Assembly (NCBI GenBank): GCA_018882725.1
Contig: VERK01000130.1
Span: 1-6,448 of the forward strand
Source of the DNA: Actinomycetota bacterium
GTDB taxonomy: Bacteria > Actinomycetota > Acidimicrobiia > Acidimicrobiales > Ilumatobacteraceae
Direction: 5' to 3'
DNA: 6,448 bases
Under the pieces are notes generated by a model. That model was not told the DNA's origin and made no database searches. It worked only from the letters and a program-made list of their open reading frames with translations. Shown one piece after another: positions 1-5,278 of this stretch. The translations under genes and the position numbers were made by a program. Each line of letters starts with the position of its first letter. Position 1 is the first letter of the stretch.

Positions 1-555
1 TGGTGGATCCGCCAGTCGATCGGCCGAGCCTTGGCCGATTCGTCGCGGACCATTCGCGTGCCGTCGCACGTGCGCGAGGTCTATTCACTGATCGATCAGT
101 CGACCGAGAAGTTGGCTGCCGCACTCGACCGCCAGCCCACGGTGGAAGAGGTCGCCGAACTGTCCGGTGTGAGCGCCGAGCGGGTGGCTCTCGTGCGTCA
201 GCACCGTCGGCCGCTGGTGTCGCTCTCCACTCCGCTCGACAACGAAGGTGAGACCGAACTGGCCGAGATCATCGCCGACGACTCGGCGATCTCGCCGTTC
301 GATGCCGCGGCCGCGTCCCTCGAACGGCGAGCCCTGGTCGAACAGCTCCGCCGCCTCGAGGAGCGCGAAGAGGAAGTCCTACGGGCCCGCTTCGGAATCG
401 ACGGCCACCCGAAGACCTTGGCCGAGATCGGCGACATGCTCGGCGTCACCCGCGAACGTGTGCGCCAGATCGAAGCCCGCGCCCTGGGCAAGCTCCGCCA
501 CCCGAGTGTGTCGCGTGTGTGGCATCAGGGTCAGCAAGCCGCCGACGCCGGCTGA
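1..555 (+). CDS. RNA polymerase sigma factor, sigma-70 family (group 1/2), 3' part
   Basis: This is the C-terminal part of a sigma-70 factor, which directs RNA polymerase to -10/-35 promoters. The reading frame is open from base 1, so the start lies upstream; 184 codons are seen before the TGA. The first residues, WWIRQSIGRAL, are region 2.4, which reads the -10 element. TIRVPSHV at about residues 17-24 begins region 3, and TVEEVAELSGVS at about 47-58 is the region 3 helical segment. Region 4 follows, with LRRLEEREEEVLRARFGI at about 116-133. The -35-reading helix-turn-helix lies at about 139-168 and includes GVTRERVRQIEARALGKLRHP-type residues. This layout is that of primary (RpoD/SigA/HrdB) or closely related group 2 factors, not ECF factors. 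About 16 residues beyond the conserved KLRHP form a short polar tail. Without the N-terminus I cannot separate the housekeeping factor from a group 2 paralogue. It converges on the phosphatase gene with a 10-bp gap. Confidence 0.93.
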   Translation, partial: WWIRQSIGRALADSSRTIRVPSHVREVYSLIDQSTEKLAAALDRQPTVEEVAELSGVSAERVALVRQHRRPLVSLSTPLDNEGETELAEIIADDSAISPFDAAAASLERRALVEQLRRLEEREEEVLRARFGIDGHPKTLAEIGDMLGVTRERVRQIEARALGKLRHPSVSRVWHQGQQAADAG

Positions 556-565
556 CGGTCGTCTC

Positions 566-1318
566 TCAGAAGGGTAATTGTCGTCGCACGGTGTGCGCAT
601 CGCTCATCAGATGCGCGGGCGCTGCGATCGGAGTGCGGCGCGCTGAGTGATCGAGTACCAACAAGTCGCGGTCCTGTGCATCGACGACCATGGCACCAGC
701 CTCGTCGAGGATGAGAGTGGCCGCTGCGTAGTCCCACACACCGTGGGCCGACGGACTCATGTCGATGAACGCGTCGACGGTCCCATCGGCGACCAGACAC
801 AGATCGATCGCACTCGCTCCGAGAGCACGGAATTGCCACCAACCCGGCTGCGCGGGCGGGCGACCCGAAATCGCCACCACCGCCTCACCCCATGACGCGG
901 TCGTCGACGGAGCGATCGGGGTTCCGTCGCGCCACGCACCACCGCCGCGGGTGGCCCACCATCGAGTCGATCGAGCCTGATGCGCCACCAGCGCCGCCAC
1001 CGCACCCGAGCGATCCATCACGCACAGCGAGGTGGCGAAGTGCAGAACACCCCGACTCGCATTGGTCGAGCCGTCGAGCGGATCGACCACCAGCACCAGA
1101 TCACGATCGAGATTCGAGGAGCCGCTCTCCTCGGAGAGAACACCCCAGTCGACACCGAGATCGGCCAGCGCTCGGTGCACCGCCGCATCAGCCACCAGAT
1201 CAGCCGCGTACTGCCCGTCGCGCCGACCCGACGGACCCCAATCGGCAACTGCGGCCAACGCCTCACGCACGTCGTCGGCGATGCGGTGCAGCGCCCCGAG
1301 TAGCCCAGCAGTGTTCAC
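566..1318 (-). CDS. Inositol monophosphatase family protein
   Basis: This is a metal-dependent phosphatase of the inositol monophosphatase/FIG superfamily, 250 residues, which is near the usual family length. The Mg-binding signature residues are visible. SEES at about residues 62-65 supplies the Glu pair, DPLDGSTN at 79-86 is the core metal-binding motif, and WDYAAATLILDEAGA at about 195-209 is the C-terminal signature with its Asp at 196. ADLVADAAV near 39-47 matches the N-terminal D-x-V-T-x-A-D segment in degenerate form. Family members act on myo-inositol-1-phosphate, 3'-phosphoadenosine phosphate, fructose-1,6-bisphosphate or histidinol phosphate; the sequence does not decide the substrate. 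The protein should be cytosolic, with no signal peptide or membrane segment. The start is GTG, chosen because the neighbour begins only 23 bp away and TACCCT sits 7 nt before the GTG, suggesting leaderless translation. No his or inositol genes are nearby to fix the role. Confidence 0.9.
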   Translation of the reverse strand: MNTAGLLGALHRIADDVREALAAVADWGPSGRRDGQYAADLVADAAVHRALADLGVDWGVLSEESGSSNLDRDLVLVVDPLDGSTNASRGVLHFATSLCVMDRSGAVAALVAHQARSTRWWATRGGGAWRDGTPIAPSTTASWGEAVVAISGRPPAQPGWWQFRALGASAIDLCLVADGTVDAFIDMSPSAHGVWDYAAATLILDEAGAMVVDAQDRDLLVLDHSARRTPIAAPAHLMSDAHTVRRQLPF

Positions 1319-1325
1319 CCGTCGA

Positions 1326-1335
1326 AGGGTAGTGT
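1326..1335. promoter_or_regulatory. Overlapping divergent -10-like elements
   Basis: The 23-bp gap between the phosphatase gene and the rightward gene holds two TAnnnT hexamers. TAGTGT at 1330-1335 on the plus strand is 6 nt before the GTG at 1342. TACCCT (plus-strand bases 1326-1331) on the minus strand is 7 nt before the GTG at 1318. They share the self-complementary TA at 1330-1331. The spacing puts both transcription starts at about the start codons, as in leaderless actinobacterial transcripts. No convincing -35 box is seen for either; both would fall inside the opposite coding region. GAAGGG at 1324-1329 could instead act as a Shine-Dalgarno for the rightward gene if its transcript began further upstream. 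Confidence 0.45.
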
Positions 1336-1341
1336 CGTCTC

Positions 1342-1911
1342 GTGGCAGTGATCGATGTCGCGGGCTTCGTGTCCGACATGAAGAGTCATGCCATCGACCA
1401 TGGCTTCCACGTTCACGACGAACGGCACTTCGTCGAGACGTACTCGCTGCGTCAACTGTGGGAAGTCGATCTGCATCCAGAAGAGGCCTGTGACGGCCCG
1501 ATCGACCTGCACTTGTCGCTCGAAGTCGACCCCCGGGCCTTGCTCGGCTTCGAAGACGCCGTGGCCGCCATCGATCCCGAGGTCGACGAACTCCCGGCCG
1601 ACTTCACGTTTCCGTTGCTCTTCACCTGGGCTCTCCCCCCACTTCAGAATCCACCCGATCTCCTCGTGTTGGCCACCGATCTCGCCGGTGTGGGCGGTAT
1701 CGAATTGCCGCTCGAAGTCTCGGCGATCGATTCCACCGCGTCGGTCACCGACGCACCTGAACGCAAACTGTCGATCGTGGCCCGGCTGTCGGTGTCGTTG
1801 GCCGACGTGTACGACAACAACGACGAGACGTTCTGCCACACTCTCGATCGCTGCCGCGACGTCAGCCTCTACCTCCTCGAAGTGGCGCCGCGCTGGCTGG
1901 CCGAATCCTGA
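1342..1911 (+). CDS. Hypothetical protein, 189 aa, acidic
   Basis: I do not recognise a family. The frame has strongly GC-ending codons, unlike the antisense frames over the same bases, so it is very likely a real gene. The protein is soluble, rich in Asp and Glu, and has no signal peptide or transmembrane helix. The N-terminal 45 residues contain several His residues (SHAIDHGFHVHDERH at about 15-29) and a TYSLRQLWEVDLH segment. The middle alternates hydrophobic and acidic stretches (IDLHLSLEVDP, FTFPLLFTWALPP), suggesting a beta-rich fold. The C-terminus is helical in character and ends in YLLEVAPRWLAES. No catalytic motif stands out. The GTG at 1342 is preferred because TAGTGT lies 6 nt upstream; GTG at 1348 and ATG at 1378 are alternatives. 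It is divergent from the phosphatase gene and 32 bp upstream of the next small gene, with which it is probably co-transcribed. Confidence 0.75.
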   Translation: MAVIDVAGFVSDMKSHAIDHGFHVHDERHFVETYSLRQLWEVDLHPEEACDGPIDLHLSLEVDPRALLGFEDAVAAIDPEVDELPADFTFPLLFTWALPPLQNPPDLLVLATDLAGVGGIELPLEVSAIDSTASVTDAPERKLSIVARLSVSLADVYDNNDETFCHTLDRCRDVSLYLLEVAPRWLAES

Positions 1912-1943
1912 TTCCGGCTGTCGAGCCGTGAAAGACTGACGAC

Positions 1944-2237
1944 ATGAACGTCGCCGAGTTGATCGACATCTTGAAGGACCTCGATCCGGATGCGTTGGTC
2001 GAGATGGCCATCGTGGCCCCGGTAACGGCCGAAGACGATTCGATCACCGTCGATCAGTACACGGTGGAAGGAATCCTTCCGCGCGATCCGGCCGATCACG
2101 GTGGCGAATCGGTGGTGTGGCTCATCGGTGGCGAAGCCAACGACGTCGACGAGTTCATCGATGCCGTGGGCGCCGAAGATCCGCTGCCACACACCGGCGA
2201 GGGTGATGTGATCGACATGTCGACCTGGCCCCGCTGA
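1944..2237 (+). CDS. Small acidic hypothetical protein, 97 aa
   Basis: This is a short, strongly acidic protein that I cannot assign to a named family. Its N-terminus, MNVAELIDILKDLDPDALVE, has the ELI-x-x-L-x-x-L-DPDA-x-V pattern seen at the start of many small uncharacterised bacterial proteins, so it probably adopts a helix followed by a beta strand. The middle has a predicted strand-rich part (DSITVDQYTVEGILP and ESVVWLIGGEAND), and the tail ends in DMSTWPR. It has no signal peptide, membrane segment, cysteine motif or DNA-binding helix-turn-helix. The ATG at 1944 has a weak GAAAG Shine-Dalgarno at 1930-1934, 9 nt away. It lies 32 bp after the previous rightward gene, suggesting one transcript. 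It converges on the dioxygenase gene with a 15-bp gap that holds no clear terminator. Confidence 0.7.
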   Translation: MNVAELIDILKDLDPDALVEMAIVAPVTAEDDSITVDQYTVEGILPRDPADHGGESVVWLIGGEANDVDEFIDAVGAEDPLPHTGEGDVIDMSTWPR

Positions 2238-2252
2238 CCGCGACGACACCGC

Positions 2253-3050
2253 TCAGAGACGGGCTCTGATCGCCCACAAGTCGGGGAATACAGGCCGGCC
2301 CAACGTGGTCTTCAAGTAATCGGCGCCGCTCGAACCACCTGTTCCAGGTTTGGTTCCGATGGTTCGCTCGACCATCTTCACGTGGCGATAGCGCCACTCC
2401 TGCAACCCCTCGTCGAGGTCGACGAAACGCTCGCACAATTCGGCCGCGTCACGATCGTGCCGGTACACCGAAACCAGGGCGTCCTGCACCCGAGCGTCGG
2501 GCTCGGTCGACACCGACGGGCCGCGACCGAGCACATCGCTCGGAATGGCGTGCCCACGGCGGGCCAGGTGAGCACAGAAAGCCGCCCACATCGACGGTGC
2601 CACCAGGCGACGCTGCAATCGATCCCGAGCCGGCCCGTCGGCGGGCTGCGCTTCGATCACCCCATCCCGCTTGTGTCCGAGGAGGAACTCGAGCTCGCGG
2701 AACTGAGTCGATTGGAAGCCGCTCCCCGATTCGAGCCGTTCGCGGAAACTCAAGAATCCGAGTGGGGTCATGGTCTCGAGGACGTCCATCTGAGCGACCA
2801 TCACCTTCATGATCGTCAAAACACGTTTGAGCGTGTGCCCACACCGCGTGGTCTCGTCACGATCGAGCAGAACCACAGCGTGATCGAGTTCGTGGAGTAG
2901 TTGCTTGAACCACAACTCGTACACCTGGTGGATCACGATGAAGAGCATCTCGTCGTGCTCCTCGTGGCCCACGGCGGCCGATTGCGGATTCTGGAGTGAG
3001 AGCAAGTCGTCGATCCGGAGATACGTCGAGTACGTGAGTTCGTCACTCAT
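2253..3050 (-). CDS. kynA: Tryptophan 2,3-dioxygenase
   Basis: This haem enzyme inserts O2 into the indole ring of L-tryptophan to give N-formylkynurenine, the first step of the kynurenine route; it is cytosolic and normally a homotetramer. The protein has 265 residues, close to the bacterial norm. Family landmarks are intact. LTYSTYLRIDDLL at 5-17 carries substrate-side tyrosines. FIVIHQVYELWFKQ at 37-50 has Phe37 and the distal His41. Phe99 and Arg103 precede the SGSGFQSTQFRELE block at 108-121, with Arg103 expected to bind the substrate carboxylate. WRYRHVKMVERTIG at 219-232 has the proximal haem ligand His223. GTGGSSG at 236-242 is the loop with Thr237. The ATG at 3050 is chosen over upstream starts because the family homology begins there, a GGAGG lies 7 nt upstream, and it overlaps the previous stop as ATGA. 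It is the last gene of a three-gene operon. No kynurenine formamidase, kynureninase or 3-hydroxylase gene is in the window. Confidence 0.96.
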   Translation of the reverse strand: MSDELTYSTYLRIDDLLSLQNPQSAAVGHEEHDEMLFIVIHQVYELWFKQLLHELDHAVVLLDRDETTRCGHTLKRVLTIMKVMVAQMDVLETMTPLGFLSFRERLESGSGFQSTQFRELEFLLGHKRDGVIEAQPADGPARDRLQRRLVAPSMWAAFCAHLARRGHAIPSDVLGRGPSVSTEPDARVQDALVSVYRHDRDAAELCERFVDLDEGLQEWRYRHVKMVERTIGTKPGTGGSSGADYLKTTLGRPVFPDLWAIRARL

Positions 3051-4129
3051 GGGTGAACCTCCAACCGGCCGTGATCGATGAGAGGGAGAACCATGTCGCC
3101 GACGCGGCGACATTCGTCGAGGTGCGGGTATCCCGACAGGATGAACGCTTCGATTCCGAGGGCGCGATACTGCGCGATTTTGGCCGCCACCTGATGCGGA
3201 TCGCCGACGATCGCCGCACCGCATCCACTACGACCCCGCCCGATACCGGTCCACAAGTGGTCTTCCACGAATCCATCGCTGCTCGCCGCATCGCGCAATT
3301 CGGCCTGACGGCGTACACCGGTCGATTGAGAGTCGAGCGATCGAGCGCGTATGACCGCGCCGACTTCATCGTCGAGGGCGGCCACGATGTGATCGGCTGC
3401 GGCTCGGGCTTCGGCCTCCGTCTCCCGAACCACCACATGGGCCCGGTAACCGAAGCGAAGAGTACGACCGTATGAGGCTGCTCGTTCGTTCATCTCGCTC
3501 ACCAGGCGGCCGATCACGTCGATCGTGTCGGGCCACATCAGATACACATCGGCGTACCGGGCCGCAACCTCGCGGGCCTCGTCCGACAGACCTCCGAAAT
3601 ACAGGGGCGGGCAACCGCGTCCGACCGTGGCGATGCGCGGTGACGCGACATCGACCGACACGAATTCGCCTCCACGACGCAGCGGTTGACCTTCGAGCAG
3701 TTCTCGCAACGCTGCCATCACTTCACCGGTGCGGCGATAGCGAGCCGGTCCATCGAGCGTCTCGCCCGGCATCTCCGACGAGATGATGTTCACGGTGAGA
3801 CGACCGTCGAGCATGTGGTCGAGGGTCGCGATCTGACGCGCCAACTGAGGAGTCCACATCTCGCCGCACCGAACGGCCACCAACAAGCGAATGGTCGACG
3901 TGCAGGTGGCCATTCCCCCGGCAAATGCCACCACATCGATACCGAGGGCATAGCCGGACGGCAGCAGGACGTTGTCGAATCCACTCCGCTCGGCTTGTTC
4001 GACGATCGATCGACAATGGCTCCACGAACTCTGCAGATCGGGGGCGACCACCCCGAGTTGCTCGTAATCGTCGTCGCACAACGCGGCGAACCAACTCACT
4101 TCGCACCGGCCCGGTGCCGACGCCGTCAC
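3047..4129 (-). CDS. LLM-class flavin-dependent monooxygenase, SsuD-like
   Basis: This is a 360-residue luciferase-like TIM-barrel monooxygenase closest in plan to alkanesulfonate monooxygenase SsuD, which uses FMNH2 from a partner reductase and O2. Matching blocks include VSWFAAL near 11-17, LARQIATLDHMLDGRL at 96-111, CPPLYFGGLSDEA at 173-185, LRFGYRAHVVVRETEAEA at 224-241, HLWTGIG at 291-297, AAIVGDPHQVAAKI at 305-318 and FILSGYPHLDEC at 329-340. Residues equivalent to SsuD Arg226, His228, Arg297 and Tyr331 are present as Arg229, His231, Arg300 and Tyr334. The SsuD Cys54 region is different (LPSGYALGID at 56-65, no Cys), and NIISSEMPGE at 114-123 replaces the SsuD NLVTGSDPQE, so the substrate may not be an alkanesulfonate. 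The GTG start overlaps the reductase stop (GTGA), and its own stop overlaps the dioxygenase ATG. No flavin reductase gene is nearby. Confidence 0.92.
   Translation of the reverse strand: MTASAPGRCEVSWFAALCDDDYEQLGVVAPDLQSSWSHCRSIVEQAERSGFDNVLLPSGYALGIDVVAFAGGMATCTSTIRLLVAVRCGEMWTPQLARQIATLDHMLDGRLTVNIISSEMPGETLDGPARYRRTGEVMAALRELLEGQPLRRGGEFVSVDVASPRIATVGRGCPPLYFGGLSDEAREVAARYADVYLMWPDTIDVIGRLVSEMNERAASYGRTLRFGYRAHVVVRETEAEARAAADHIVAALDDEVGAVIRARSLDSQSTGVRRQAELRDAASSDGFVEDHLWTGIGRGRSGCGAAIVGDPHQVAAKIAQYRALGIEAFILSGYPHLDECRRVGDMVLPLIDHGRLEVHP
3058..3062 (-). promoter_or_regulatory. Ribosome binding site of the tryptophan 2,3-dioxygenase gene
   Basis: A full GGAGG (minus strand, inside TTGGAGGTTC) lies 7 nt before the ATG at 3050 and inside the end of the upstream monooxygenase gene. 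It is the strongest Shine-Dalgarno seen in the operon and fixes the dioxygenase start, ruling out the 58-residue upstream extension of the frame. Confidence 0.85.
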
Positions 4130-5031
4130 GGCAAGGGCCGCCCGTCACTCGCTTCGATGATTCGGTACACCTCGGTACGCGTGAGTGTCAGCGTGGTCGC
4201 CCGGGCCAGATCGGCGAGGCGCTGCGCGTTCTGACTGCCGACGATTGCAATGGGTGCGCTCGGATGAGCCAGAACGAAGGCCACCGCCACCACGGCTCGC
4301 GACACGTCGTGCGCCGATGCGATCGAGTCGAGCGCCGCGATCAACTCGGGACGCACGCCGACCCCGGAAGCCACACGACCTCCGGCCAACGGACTCCACG
4401 CGAGTGGAACCAGGCCTGTCTCGGTGCACAGATCGAGAGTTCCGTCGCGAAGTGAGTCGAGCGCGATCACCGACAACTCGGGTTGCGTGCTGGCCAGCCG
4501 CACTCCGAGGTGCGCTTGCAGCGCACGCGTTTGCGCAACCGTGCAGTTGGAGACTCCAACCGCCTTGACCACGCCCCGATCGACGAGTCTCATCAACGCA
4601 TCGGCCACTTCGGCCGGATGCGTGAACGGATCGGGGCGATGGATCTGGTACAGGTCGATCACGTCGACGCCGAGTCGCCGGAGCGATGCTTCACACGCTT
4701 CCGTCAGGTACGTGGCACTGCTGACGTACGGAACACCGGGAACGATTCCGCCCTTGGTGGCCAGGACGATGCGGTCGCGTAATCCGGGTCGACGGCGAAG
4801 AACTTCACCCAACGTCTCCTCGCACGTTCCGAATCCACGACCACCCCAGTCGAGGCCGTAGACGTCGGCGTTGTCGACCAAGTTCAGGCCGAGATCGACG
4901 GCGGCTTCCACCAGATCGGCACAACGACCGGCGTCGGCATCGGTGAGGCGCCAGCACCCGAAAGCGAGTGGGCCGACTTCACGTCCGGCGATCGACCGAG
5001 AACCAGTGGCGAGCGGGGCATCGACGGACAT
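4126..5031 (-). CDS. Aldo/keto reductase, YdhF-like
   Basis: This is an NAD(P)H-dependent oxidoreductase of the aldo/keto reductase superfamily, 301 residues, a full-length (beta/alpha)8 barrel. The catalytic tetrad is visible: Asp53 and Tyr58 in LVDNADVYG, Lys93 in LATKGGI and His131 in YQIHRPDP. SNCTVAQ at 161-167, STQPELSVI at 181-189, PLAWSPLAGGRV at 209-220 and IAIVGSQNAQRL at 261-272 mark the nicotinamide and adenine-phosphate side of the cofactor site. HRPDPFTHPAEVADAL and the TQPELS block resemble E. coli YdhF and relatives, whose natural substrates are not well known. It is first in the operon and begins only 14 nt after the tRNA-Met 3' end. The upstream region lacks a Shine-Dalgarno but has TACATT 7 nt before the ATG, suggesting a leaderless message. 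Its TGA overlaps the next GTG by 4 bp. Confidence 0.93.
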   Translation of the reverse strand: MSVDAPLATGSRSIAGREVGPLAFGCWRLTDADAGRCADLVEAAVDLGLNLVDNADVYGLDWGGRGFGTCEETLGEVLRRRPGLRDRIVLATKGGIVPGVPYVSSATYLTEACEASLRRLGVDVIDLYQIHRPDPFTHPAEVADALMRLVDRGVVKAVGVSNCTVAQTRALQAHLGVRLASTQPELSVIALDSLRDGTLDLCTETGLVPLAWSPLAGGRVASGVGVRPELIAALDSIASAHDVSRAVVAVAFVLAHPSAPIAIVGSQNAQRLADLARATTLTLTRTEVYRIIEASDGRPLP

Positions 5032-5038
5032 CGAGGCG

Positions 5039-5044
5039 AATGTA
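5039..5044 (-). promoter_or_regulatory. Possible -10 element for the three-gene operon
   Basis: On the minus strand TACATT lies 7 nt before the ATG at 5031, between the tRNA-Met 3' end and the reductase gene. With no Shine-Dalgarno there, a leaderless start at the ATG fits. A -35 would have to lie in the tRNA T-arm, where nothing close to TTGACA is seen. Read-through from the tRNA promoter followed by 3' processing is an alternative. Confidence 0.4.
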
Positions 5045-5045
5045 G

Positions 5046-5119
5046 TGGGGCGGGCAGGGATCGAACCCGCGACCCAGGGATTATGAGTCCCCTGCTCTGA
5101 CCAACTGAGCTACCGCCCC
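5046..5119 (-). tRNA. tRNA-Met (CAT anticodon), elongator type
   Basis: A complete 74-nt cloverleaf can be folded. The acceptor stem is GGGGCGG/CCGCCCC with 7 Watson-Crick pairs. The D arm is GCTC-AGTTGGTCA-GAGC, the anticodon stem GGGGA/TCCCT with loop CTCATAA, the variable loop GGGTC, and the T arm GCGGG-TTCGATC-CCTGC. The discriminator is A, and CCA is not encoded. The CAT anticodon could be elongator Met, initiator Met, or Ile with a lysidine-modified C34. The paired G1-C72 and the A31-T39 pair in the anticodon stem argue against initiator. I favour elongator Met, but tRNA-Ile2 cannot be ruled out from the sequence. Confidence 0.93.
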
Positions 5120-5126
5120 GAATGAC

Positions 5127-5153
5127 ACAGGGTCCGCACGAGGCGGACCCTGT
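5127..5153 (-). terminator. Perfect 11-bp stem-loop between the two tRNA genes, possible terminator
   Basis: ACAGGGTCCGC at 5127-5137 is the exact inverted repeat of GCGGACCCTGT at 5143-5153, with a 5-nt loop. It fills most of the spacer between tRNA-Asn (5 nt away) and tRNA-Met (7 nt away). On the minus strand no U-tract follows, only GTCATTC. On the plus strand TTTGTG follows. It could be a U-less terminator after tRNA-Asn or a structure guiding tRNA processing. Confidence 0.4.
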
Positions 5154-5158
5154 TTGTG

Positions 5159-5231
5159 CTCCGAGAGCAGGGCTCGAACCTGCGACCCGCTGATTAACAG
5201 TCAGCTGCTCTGCCAACTGAGCTATCTCGGA
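5159..5231 (-). tRNA. tRNA-Asn (GTT anticodon)
   Basis: A complete 73-nt cloverleaf can be folded. The acceptor stem is TCCGAGA/TCTCGGA, fully paired. The D arm is GCTC-AGTTGGCA-GAGC, the anticodon stem GCTGA/TCAGC with loop CTGTTAA (anticodon GTT), the variable loop GGGTC, and the T arm GCAGG-TTCGAGC-CCTGC. The discriminator is G, as in bacterial tRNA-Asn, and no CCA is encoded. It lies on the same strand as recA, 47 bp after the recA stop, and 39 nt before tRNA-Met. Confidence 0.96.
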
Positions 5232-5242
5232 AGGCGTGTCCG

Positions 5243-5248
5243 AGGTTA
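5243..5248 (-). promoter_or_regulatory. Possible -10 element for tRNA-Asn
   Basis: In the 47-bp gap between recA and tRNA-Asn, TAACCT on the minus strand ends 11 nt before the mature tRNA 5' end, a plausible -10 position with a short 5' leader. No clear -35 hexamer is seen 16-18 nt upstream, where the sequence is G/C-rich. Transcription continuing from recA is possible because no good terminator separates them. Confidence 0.35.
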
Positions 5249-5278
5249 TCAGCGGGCCCAGGTCGGCCCACGGGCTGG

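Noticed and set aside
892..1332. Plus-strand frame of 146 codons opposite the phosphatase
   Set aside because: The Arg/Pro-rich composition and overlap with conserved phosphatase motifs mark it as a shadow.
1315..1839. Minus-strand open frame of 174 codons opposite the unknown protein
   Set aside because: The plus frame has the GC-ending codon pattern and a better start context. The minus frame would also overlap the phosphatase start.
3051..3224. 58-residue N-terminal extension of the tryptophan dioxygenase frame
   Set aside because: It lies inside the coding region of the upstream monooxygenase, is Arg-rich without family similarity, and the ATG at 3050 has a GGAGG ribosome site.
2253..5031. 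Calling the operon a kynurenine-to-NAD or kynurenine-anthranilate operon
   Set aside because: Only the first enzyme is present. No formamidase, kynureninase, 3-hydroxylase or downstream ring-cleavage gene is visible.
5046..5231. tRNA genes as a phage or island attachment site
   Set aside because: No integrase, no repeated tRNA 3' end and no change in base composition are seen next to them within the window.
5254..5269. GGGCC/GGCCC inverted repeat after recA as a terminator
   Set aside because: The stem is only 5 bp and no T-run follows on the minus strand. It is better explained as chance in G/C-rich sequence.
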